A stretch of DNA of 12,511 bases from an uncultured Flavobacteriia bacterium. Its GTDB lineage: Bacteria; Bacteroidota; Bacteroidia; Flavobacteriales; Flavobacteriaceae. Below the pieces are notes generated by a model. It did not search any database. It was not told the origin of the DNA and saw nothing but the letters and a program-made list of their open reading frames with translations. The translations under genes were made by a program, and so were the position numbers. The DNA is taken from positions 1 to 12,511 of the forward strand of contig CAMLRV010000043.1 in the NCBI GenBank assembly GCA_946482495.1, given 5' to 3'. Positions 1 through 5,319 of this stretch are shown here, piece after piece (within the stretch, counting starts at the first letter, position 1; every line of letters begins with the position of its first letter).

Positions 1-392
1 TCATTTAAAATTGCTGGTTTCCAATTCCCATAAACATTTAAAATTCGCTTTGCTTCATCACCTAGACCTAATCCAACTGGACTTTCACTAACAATTTGAA
101 TATCACAAATTGAACCATCTTCACAAACCGAAAATTTTGTAACTACTCGACCAACTGTTGTTGTATCAACTTCAGGTACCCTAAAAGATTTAGCTACATA
201 TTGTCTAAAAGATGTCATCCCAAAAGCTGGTTGGGCAGAAACATCAACAGAAGTGAAAATTTGATTATATTCTGTTTTTGATTCGTCAGAACTAACTGTT
301 TTTGGCAGTTCTTTTAACTCTTCTTTCGGCTTATCTTGAGCAAATCCTACTGAAATAGCAAAAAATAAAACTATTGCAAAAATATTTTTCAT
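1..392 (-). CDS. Exported stand-alone TonB C-terminal-like domain protein (3' end beyond window)
   Basis: I translated this frame directly from the minus strand. It opens with a Sec signal peptide (MKNIFAIVLFFAISVGFAQ), likely cut before Gln19, followed by a short polar linker. From about residue 41 it has a domain beginning EYNQIFTSVDV and continuing through FRVPEVD, DGSICD and GLGLGDEA to NWKPA. The same blocks occur in the C-terminal domain of the TonB encoded at 2023-2850. The frame is open to the left edge after 130 codons, so roughly the last 20-30 residues are missing. There is no transmembrane anchor and no Pro/Lys-rich spanning region, so it cannot be a normal TonB. It carries Cys90 and Cys96 around the DGS turn, like the 154-aa paralogue but unlike TonB. 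Where its relatives have a Gly-Gly pair before the first helix, it has FGM. Its start lies 4 nt after the previous stop, so it belongs to the exb-tonB operon. Function unknown; it may bind TonB-dependent receptors or TonB itself (inference). Confidence 0.85.
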   Translation of the reverse strand, partial: MKNIFAIVLFFAISVGFAQDKPKEELKELPKTVSSDESKTEYNQIFTSVDVSAQPAFGMTSFRQYVAKSFRVPEVDTTTVGRVVTKFSVCEDGSICDIQIVSESPVGLGLGDEAKRILNVYGNWKPAILN

Positions 393-396
393 AGTA

Positions 397-1326
397 TTAC
401 TCTTTTTTTTGATTTGATTTATTTTCATTTTCAATTGAATTATCTATTTCAGAACCTTGAATTTGTATCATTACAGGCATAGTATAATATTGATTAACTA
501 TTTTACCGTTATGCATACCAGGTTTCCATTTTTCAGAATTTAATAAAATTCTAACAAATTCTTTTCCTAAACCCAATCCAAATGGCTCTTCTTTAATAAT
601 TTCAATATTTCTAATTGAGCCATCATTCCAAACTACAAATCTTGCAACAATTTTACAAATTATAGTTGTATCAACATCTGGTAAAACAAAAGATGAAGCA
701 ATTTTTTTTCGAAAGTCGTTTAAACCTCCTGGAGGAACAGCATTAACTTCAACGGAATTAAAAATTTGGTTATAGTCAACCGGATCTTTATTTACAGTTT
801 CAGAACTGGTTGCATTATATAAAACAGAATTATCTTTTACTATAACTTTTTGAGTAGACATATCTGTTTTTTCAGTAGCTACTAATTGAAGTTTAATTGG
901 TAAAGTGAAATATTGTTTAATAAACTTTCCATTGCGAACAGCTGGCACCCATTTTGGAGAATTACTTAAAACTCTAATTACTTCTGTTCCTAAACCTAAT
1001 CCTTCTGGAGATTCTTTAACTACTTGAACGCCTTGAATGGCGCCATCTTCTACAATTAAAAATTTCACAAAAACCTCTGCCATAGTATCTTTTTCAACTT
1101 TTGGCAACACAATAGAACTTGAAATATATCTTTTAAATGCTTCTATTCCACCTTTAGGTAAAGCTTGAGTTTCAACAATTATATAATCTGTATTATTCTC
1201 ACTTATGGCATTTTTATCTATTGAATTTTCTTTAGTCAATTTTACAGGTGTTTTGGGTACCGGTTTATTTTGTCCAAAAACAGCTGTAAAACTCAAAAAT
1301 AAAATAGCATTTAAAACATTTTTCAT
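397..1326 (-). CDS. Exported protein with two tandem TonB C-terminal-like domains
   Basis: This 309-aa protein begins with the signal peptide MKNVLNAILFLSFTAVFG, probably cut before Gln19. I chose the start at 1326 because it opens directly on that peptide. An in-frame ATG at 1368 would add 14 Lys/Asn-rich residues and overlap the upstream gene. Domain 1 spans about residues 47-149 and domain 2 about 183-290. Both repeat the order acidic/Tyr start, Gly-Gly, LPxV, DGxI, LGLG, KW, NGK and a final Y[FY]T[LM]P strand. A Ser/Thr/Asn-rich linker joins them. Domain 2 (DYNQIF, PPGG, KIASSF) is closer to TonB, while domain 1 is more diverged. Neither domain has the paired cysteines of the neighbouring single-domain paralogues. 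There is no anchor segment, so the mature protein should be free in the periplasm or beyond. The gene lies 4 nt from each neighbour. Whether it works in TonB energy coupling is unknown. Confidence 0.87.
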   Translation of the reverse strand: MKNVLNAILFLSFTAVFGQNKPVPKTPVKLTKENSIDKNAISENNTDYIIVETQALPKGGIEAFKRYISSSIVLPKVEKDTMAEVFVKFLIVEDGAIQGVQVVKESPEGLGLGTEVIRVLSNSPKWVPAVRNGKFIKQYFTLPIKLQLVATEKTDMSTQKVIVKDNSVLYNATSSETVNKDPVDYNQIFNSVEVNAVPPGGLNDFRKKIASSFVLPDVDTTIICKIVARFVVWNDGSIRNIEIIKEEPFGLGLGKEFVRILLNSEKWKPGMHNGKIVNQYYTMPVMIQIQGSEIDNSIENENKSNQKKE

Positions 1327-1330
1327 AGTA

Positions 1331-1795
1331 TTATTCTTTTTTACGAAAAGCTTCTGGGGTTTCTTCATCTCCTGTAATCATAACAGAAATTGGCAAAACA
1401 TAATATGAACTAACGGTTTTTTCATTTTTAGTTGCTGGTAGCCAGTTTCCAGATAAATTGATCGTTCGGATAGCTTCTTCACCTAATCCAATTCCAGCAG
1501 GGCTTTCAGCAACAATTTGAACATCACAAATTGTACCATCATCACAAACTTTAAACTTTGCCATTACTCTACCCATCACAGTTTTATCAAATTCAGGCAC
1601 TCTAAATCTAGAGGCAATTTTTCTTCTAAAATCATGTAATCCACCAATAGGCTCAGCTGGGACATCAACTTTTGTAAATATTTGATTAAAATCCATTTTT
1701 TCATCTTCTACTAATTTTTCAACAACTAATGGATTGTCTTGAGCAAAGCTAAAACTAGCTATAAAAAAACATAGAAAACCTAAAAAATATTTCAT
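1331..1795 (-). CDS. Exported single TonB C-terminal-like domain protein
   Basis: This is a complete 154-aa protein. I placed the start at 1795, where a signal peptide begins (MKYFLGFLCFFIASFSFA, likely cut before Gln19). The ATGs at 1804 and 1807 lie inside the preceding gene and would only add MMNN. After a short acidic linker, a TonB-C-like domain runs from about residue 35 (DFNQIFTKVDVPAEP) through GGLHDF, FRVPEFD, DGTICD, GIGLGEEA and NWLPA to YYVLP at about 131-135. A charged tail ends in RKKE. Cys84 and Cys90 flank the DGT turn and could form a disulfide after export (inference). It lacks the membrane anchor and Pro-rich region of TonB. It follows the 74-aa membrane protein by one nucleotide and precedes the double-domain protein by four, which suggests translational coupling. 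The family is clear from likeness to the TonB encoded nearby; the role is not known. Confidence 0.88.
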   Translation of the reverse strand: MKYFLGFLCFFIASFSFAQDNPLVVEKLVEDEKMDFNQIFTKVDVPAEPIGGLHDFRRKIASRFRVPEFDKTVMGRVMAKFKVCDDGTICDVQIVAESPAGIGLGEEAIRTINLSGNWLPATKNEKTVSSYYVLPISVMITGDEETPEAFRKKE

Positions 1796-1796
1796 A

Positions 1797-2021
1797 TTAT
1801 TCATCATCTTTTTTAATTAATCGATAAAATCGGAAACTTGCATATAAAACTAATAACCCCCCAAATATTCTTCTTCTTAGCATGGAAACTTCTAAAGGGA
1901 ATTCATCCCAAAAGGTAACTAGATAAGCTAAAACCAAATAAAAACAAAATATTAAAAGGCCTAAAATAAACAGAAATCGCTGTTTGGGCGATTTCTGTTT
2001 TAATTTATTTAACAAGTTCAT
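1797..2021 (-). CDS. Small two-helix membrane protein of the tonB operon
   Basis: This 74-aa protein has a basic N-terminus (KLKQKSPKQR), a hydrophobic helix at about residues 16-36 (FLFILGLLIFCFYLVLAYLV) and a short acidic loop (FWDEFPLE). After an RRR stretch comes a second helix at about 52-66, then a charged tail (KKDDE). It looks like an inner-membrane hairpin with both ends in the cytoplasm, by the positive-inside rule. I do not recognise a characterised family. From memory, a small protein of this kind often sits just after tonB in flavobacterial exbB-exbD-exbD-tonB clusters, commonly before a pstS-like gene. Its start is one nucleotide after the tonB stop and its own stop is one nucleotide before the next start. 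It is therefore almost certainly co-translated and may help the ExbB/ExbD/TonB complex (inference). Confidence 0.8.
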   Translation of the reverse strand: MNLLNKLKQKSPKQRFLFILGLLIFCFYLVLAYLVTFWDEFPLEVSMLRRRIFGGLLVLYASFRFYRLIKKDDE

Positions 2022-2022
2022 A

Positions 2023-2850
2023 TTATTCTTGTGCAGTAATATTAATTGAAATAGGTAATGTAAAATATGATTTTACACTTCTTCCATTATGTATACCTGC
2101 TGTCCATTTTGGTGATTTCGATAAAATTCTAATCGCTTCCTTACCTAATCCTAAATTAGCAGGAGTTTCTTTTAAAATTTTAATATCACTAATTGAACCA
2201 TCGTCAGAAACAACGAACTTAGCAATTACAGTACCAACTGTAGACTCATCTACTTCAGGTAAACGGAATGTATTAGCAATTTGCTTTCTAAATGCATTAA
2301 TTCCACCTGGAGGTGAAGCTGGAACTTGCACTGATGTAAAGATTTGGTTATAATCTGTAACATCACCTTCACGTTCAATTTCAGCTTGTTCACCTTCTTT
2401 TTGATTCGTAGCGTTAGCATCTCCTTGTGTAGTTGTTGAACCAGTTTCTTTGTTTTTAAAATCATCTGTTGGAGGAATTTCTTTCTCAACAGTTTTTTTA
2501 GCTACAACAACTGGTGGTACATTTTTTACAATGTCAACAACCGATTTAACTGTTTTAAGAGGTTCTACTTTCTTAATTTCTTCAAGAATTTTCTTATCCT
2601 CTTTTTTTACAGGTGGTGGTGCTTTTTTTAATTCTACTTTAGTGATTTTTTCTTCTGCTTTTTCTTTCTTTTTCATTGAAAAATAAAGAGCAACAACCAA
2701 TCCGATAAAAAATAATGAAGATATAATTAATGCCGTACGGATTCTTTTAGAACTGTTTGTTCTTAATTCGTATGCACCATAACTTTTATTACGTCCTTCG
2801 AATATATTGTCTATCAAACTAGCTTCGCTAAGGTTTTCATTTACATTCAT
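2023..2850 (-). CDS. tonB: Energy transducer TonB
   Basis: This 275-aa protein carries proton-motive energy from ExbB/ExbD in the inner membrane to outer-membrane TonB-dependent receptors. The N-terminal cytoplasmic part holds the NIFEGRNKSYGAYELR-type motif (residues 15-30) typical of Bacteroidetes TonB proteins. One transmembrane helix spans about residues 39-58. The periplasmic spacer is rich in Lys, Glu and Pro (KKAPPPVKKEDKK near 75-87, further Pro pairs near 112 and 126), followed by an Asn/Thr/Gln-rich stretch. The TonB C-terminal domain runs from about 166 (DYNQIF) to the end, with FRLPEVD, DGSISD, LGLGKEA, PKW and YFTLP. It lies 23 nt after the second exbD and 1 nt before the 74-aa membrane protein. 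It is the only TonB-domain protein in the window with an anchor and spacer, so it is the likely functional energy transducer. Confidence 0.95.
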   Translation of the reverse strand: MNVNENLSEASLIDNIFEGRNKSYGAYELRTNSSKRIRTALIISSLFFIGLVVALYFSMKKKEKAEEKITKVELKKAPPPVKKEDKKILEEIKKVEPLKTVKSVVDIVKNVPPVVVAKKTVEKEIPPTDDFKNKETGSTTTQGDANATNQKEGEQAEIEREGDVTDYNQIFTSVQVPASPPGGINAFRKQIANTFRLPEVDESTVGTVIAKFVVSDDGSISDIKILKETPANLGLGKEAIRILSKSPKWTAGIHNGRSVKSYFTLPISINITAQE

Positions 2851-2873
2851 TTTTATGTATTTTAAAGTTATGA

Positions 2874-3449
2874 CTATTTAATCTTTTTATCTTCAAGCAT
2901 TTTTAAATCGCCTGGAGTAACATCAACTATAGAATAAGAACGTGGCTTAATAATAGCCATTTCATCTAATATATCAACAACATTTTTATAATTAGCCGAT
3001 TTACTTGCTTTTATAAGAACTGTTAATCCTTCTTTACTTGGATCAGTTACATGATCTAACACATATTTGTTATGTGCTAAAATTGCTTTTCTGATTCCTT
3101 TTCCACCATAATTTTCCAATCTTGGCTTACCATCAATTTCGTTATCCTTGTAAGGATTGTCAGTTTGTCCAATATAATAAACCAACTTATCATTTTTCCC
3201 TAAAACTACTGTTAAAGTTCTCCATGCTGGAACTTCTGGTGGAATTTCAGTTGGATCTGGTTTATCATTATCTGGTAACGACAAATTCATTGATTGTGGC
3301 TTAGACAGTGTAGTAGTTAAGATAAAGAATGTAATTAGTAGGAAAGCTAAATCTACCATCGCTGTTAAATCAACTCCTGGATTCGATTTTTTACTTCTTA
3401 CTTTTCCACCTTTCTTACCGCCACCACCGCCGGTATTTAATTCTGCCAT
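2874..3449 (-). CDS. exbD: ExbD/TolR biopolymer transport protein (second copy)
   Basis: This 191-aa protein is an ExbD-type stator component of the TonB motor. The cytoplasmic N-terminus is unusually rich in Gly and Lys (TGGGGGKKGGK, residues 6-16). Next comes the conserved block VDLTAMVDLAFLLITFFILT (residues 26-45), a single transmembrane helix. Asp33 matches the proton-carrying Asp of E. coli ExbD (Asp25). The periplasmic part runs from about residue 50 to 191. It is longer than in E. coli ExbD (141 aa in all) because of an inserted section with Tyr and Asn (about 85-130) before the usual C-terminal fold (TVLIKASKSANYKNVVDILDEM region). It ends with TAG, whereas the other genes of the operon tail end with TAA. 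It lies 19 nt after the first exbD and 23 nt before tonB. Having two exbD genes in one operon is common in Bacteroidetes. Confidence 0.94.
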   Translation of the reverse strand: MAELNTGGGGGKKGGKVRSKKSNPGVDLTAMVDLAFLLITFFILTTTLSKPQSMNLSLPDNDKPDPTEIPPEVPAWRTLTVVLGKNDKLVYYIGQTDNPYKDNEIDGKPRLENYGGKGIRKAILAHNKYVLDHVTDPSKEGLTVLIKASKSANYKNVVDILDEMAIIKPRSYSIVDVTPGDLKMLEDKKIK

Positions 3450-3468
3450 GTTATATTTTTATTTTTAA

Positions 3469-4113
3469 TTAAAAATCTGCGTCTCTTAATGAAGTTACTA
3501 AATAGAAATTATTTCTGTTTTGTTTTTGAAGAATATCAAATACTCTTTTTACAACAGGATATCTTTCTTTAGAACTACCTTTAATAGCAATCTCAAGTTG
3601 TTTAATTTTTTCAACACCTTTAGCTTGTTGCTCAAGTATTACTGCATCATTTGCATAAAAAATCCAATAGGCCAATTCGTTTTCAGAAACATCTCCTTTA
3701 TAAGGAATTCCTCCTTGCGCACCTGGCTTATTTCTTTTACCATCATTTTCATCTAGTAAAAGCGAATTTAAATCACTCATCGGTACACCAAAAGATTCTA
3801 ATAAAACGAATTTATCTTTTTCTTTTTTAGTGAAATTAGCCCCATATTTTGCTGCCATTGACTCTAATGCTGCAAGTCTTGTTTCTCTATCAGACATACC
3901 AATATACACAGCACTATCACCAATAGTAATTGTCATTAAATTTCTTTCTGGCAATTTTTCTTTTACGGTTGACGCAGGAGTATCTACTGGCTTAGGCTCA
4001 GGTACTTTTGCGGTAGCAGTCATGATAAAAAAAGACAATAGCAAAAACGCAACGTCACACATAGCCGTCATGTCTATTCTTGTGCTTTTTTTAGATGTTT
4101 TAATATTTGCCAT
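3469..4113 (-). CDS. exbD: ExbD/TolR biopolymer transport protein (first copy)
   Basis: This 214-aa protein is a second ExbD-type subunit. A short basic tail is followed by IDMTAMCDVAFLLLSFFIMT (residues 13-32), one transmembrane helix. Asp20 sits where E. coli ExbD has its proton-carrying Asp. The periplasmic region starts with a Pro-rich stretch (PEPKPVDTP, about 38-46). It then has a long insertion (about 75-155, with GKRNKPGAQGG and an ELAYWIFYAND segment) not found in E. coli ExbD, and a C-terminal domain with LEIAIKGS and YPVVKRVFDILQ. The two ExbD proteins differ in both tail and periplasmic insert. They could form a mixed dimer in the ExbB pore or serve separate roles (inference). It lies 44 nt after exbB and 19 nt before the other exbD. 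Confidence 0.94.
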   Translation of the reverse strand: MANIKTSKKSTRIDMTAMCDVAFLLLSFFIMTATAKVPEPKPVDTPASTVKEKLPERNLMTITIGDSAVYIGMSDRETRLAALESMAAKYGANFTKKEKDKFVLLESFGVPMSDLNSLLLDENDGKRNKPGAQGGIPYKGDVSENELAYWIFYANDAVILEQQAKGVEKIKQLEIAIKGSSKERYPVVKRVFDILQKQNRNNFYLVTSLRDADF

Positions 4114-4157
4114 TTTACTTTATTTTAACTTTATAAATTTTTATTTTTTCTTAAATC

Positions 4158-4982
4158 TTAGTTTCCTCCTTTAGCTCTTTTGTAAGCTTGAGAAATTGCG
4201 AAACCAGCCTCGTCAATAAAATAAGTTAAAGTGTCAATTTTAGAAGTAAAATAGTTGTAAGCAATAACCGCAATTGTAGAAGTTGAGATACCTGTAGCTG
4301 TATTAATTAACGCCTCAGAAATACCATTTGCTAATTCAGCTTGGTCTGGAGTACCTTCTGCTAATCCAGCGAATGCTTTAATCATACCAGATACCGTTCC
4401 TAATAATCCTAATAATGTACCAATTGATACTAAAGTAGAAATAATAGTTAAATGCTTTTCTAACATTGGCATCTCTAATGAAGTTGCTTGTTCTACTTCT
4501 TTAGTAATATTTTCAGTTGCAGTATCTACATCTAAACCGTCTTTTTTAACTTGTTCAGATTTTAATAAACCTGCTTTAATTACGTTTGCAACAGAACCTT
4601 CTTGAAGATCACAAGATGAAATTGCTCCTTGAACATCACCACTTTTAATTTGAGATAAAACTTCTTTTACGAAACTATCTAAATTCCCTTTTCCAGCTGC
4701 TTTTTTCAAAACAATAAATCTTTCTACAGAAAAAACAAGTGTCATTAATAATAATCCCATTAATACAGGAACAATGTATCCACCTTTATAAACCATCCCT
4801 AAGTAATTTCCTGGTAATGGCTGTCCTGCTGGATCACCTTTAACGAAGTTTGCTGGCGCACCCATTACAAAATTCCATAATAAAATTCCAATAGCTATAC
4901 AAATAGCAATTGTTAAAGCTGCAAAAACACTACTCCCTTTGCTTCCCTTGTTCTCTACAGAAACGTTTAAATCCTGTTCCAT
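4158..4982 (-). CDS. exbB: ExbB/TolQ/MotA-type proton channel protein
   Basis: This 274-aa protein is the channel-forming stator subunit of the TonB motor in the inner membrane. Hydrophobic segments lie at about residues 19-41, 66-85, 178-200 and 225-245. The first is additional to the three of E. coli ExbB. The MotA/TolQ/ExbB domain covers the C-terminal half: EQATSLEMPMLEKHLTIIST leads into STLVSIGTLLGLLGTVSGMI, followed by a GISEALINTATGISTS block, the highly conserved pore-lining helices. A cytoplasmic region between helices 2 and 3 (about 90-170) holds the SERFIVLKK-type motif edge and a Lys/Asp-rich stretch. It is the first gene of the minus-strand operon, with a TANNTTTG promoter candidate about 60 nt upstream and a divergent transcription unit beyond it. 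Confidence 0.95.
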   Translation of the reverse strand: MEQDLNVSVENKGSKGSSVFAALTIAICIAIGILLWNFVMGAPANFVKGDPAGQPLPGNYLGMVYKGGYIVPVLMGLLLMTLVFSVERFIVLKKAAGKGNLDSFVKEVLSQIKSGDVQGAISSCDLQEGSVANVIKAGLLKSEQVKKDGLDVDTATENITKEVEQATSLEMPMLEKHLTIISTLVSIGTLLGLLGTVSGMIKAFAGLAEGTPDQAELANGISEALINTATGISTSTIAVIAYNYFTSKIDTLTYFIDEAGFAISQAYKRAKGGN

Positions 4983-5033
4983 TTTTTTAAAAATTTTAGT
5001 TTGAATTGATTAATTATTTGATTTCAATTTTAT

Positions 5034-5067
5034 TTTGATTGTCGCAAATTTATGTGAATTAGGTTTG
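5034..5067 (+). promoter_or_regulatory. Candidate divergent promoter for the HerA-like operon
   Basis: TTTG at 5034-5037 and TAGGTTTG at 5060-5067 match the -33 and -7 consensus exactly, but the spacer is 22 nt where about 19 is usual. It overlaps the minus-strand exbB promoter candidate. It would give a leader of roughly 245 nt to the start I prefer at 5320, so it is only one of two options. Confidence 0.3.
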
Positions 5068-5075
5068 AAAAAAAA
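5045..5075 (-). promoter_or_regulatory. Candidate exbB operon promoter, Bacteroidetes type
   Basis: Read on the minus strand, 5052-5045 is TAAATTTG, an exact match to the TANNTTTG -7 element of the Bacteroidetes primary sigma factor. Nineteen bases upstream, at 5075-5072, lies TTTT, one mismatch from the -33 element TTTG. Transcription would start near 5038, giving a leader of about 55 nt before exbB. Confidence 0.5.
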
Positions 5076-5270
5076 ACTAATTTAATAAAAATTACATTTC
5101 AGGTTTGAAATTATGCAACAATCATACCAAAAAACAGATATTACCAAATTATATTTAAAATTAACATCATTTGATTATTAATAATTCAATAAAAAAAGAT
5201 TATTTTAAGGATTCAGAATGTTAAGAAAATGTAAAGTCTATCAAAATTGGTTTTTGTTACATAAAATTTC

Positions 5271-5298
5271 ATTGTTTTTAAAAAAAAATCCATCTTTG
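5271..5298 (+). promoter_or_regulatory. Alternative proximal promoter for the HerA-like gene
   Basis: CATCTTTG at 5291-5298 differs from TANNTTTG only at its first base. ATTG at 5271-5274 partly matches the -33 element, with a 16-nt spacer. Transcription would start near 5304, about 16 nt before the ATG at 5320. If real, it lies inside the longer reading frame and would rule out the upstream start for that transcript. Confidence 0.22.
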
Positions 5299-5319
5299 TA
5301 TAAACAAAAACGCATCAAA

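Larger units (their letters stand above)
4983..5319. other. Divergent intergenic region between exbB and the HerA-like gene
   Basis: This gap of about 340 bp is very AT-rich, with several A and T runs. It contains one good promoter-like motif for exbB on the minus strand and two weaker plus-strand candidates, listed separately. The stretch 5218-5319 can be read as an N-terminal extension of the plus-strand gene, but I treat it as leader. I see no clear Fur-type palindrome, riboswitch or small RNA. Confidence 0.6.

Noticed and set aside
1327..1368. Upstream in-frame ATG extending the double-domain protein by 14 residues
   Set aside because: It overlaps the previous gene, places a Lys/Asn-rich tail before a perfect signal peptide, and breaks the shared 4-nt junction pattern.
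2250..2489. 79-aa minus-strand frame inside tonB
   Set aside because: It is a Lys/Leu-rich shadow in another frame of tonB, with no recognisable features.
3830..4174. Plus-strand 114-aa hydrophobic frame antisense to exbD
   Set aside because: It is the complement of the exbD membrane segment and start region. The opposite strand has a clear family match; this frame has none.
4983..5217. Possible Fur box controlling the exb-tonB operon
   Set aside because: The region has many AT-rich partial palindromes, but none fits a Fur consensus better than expected for this composition.
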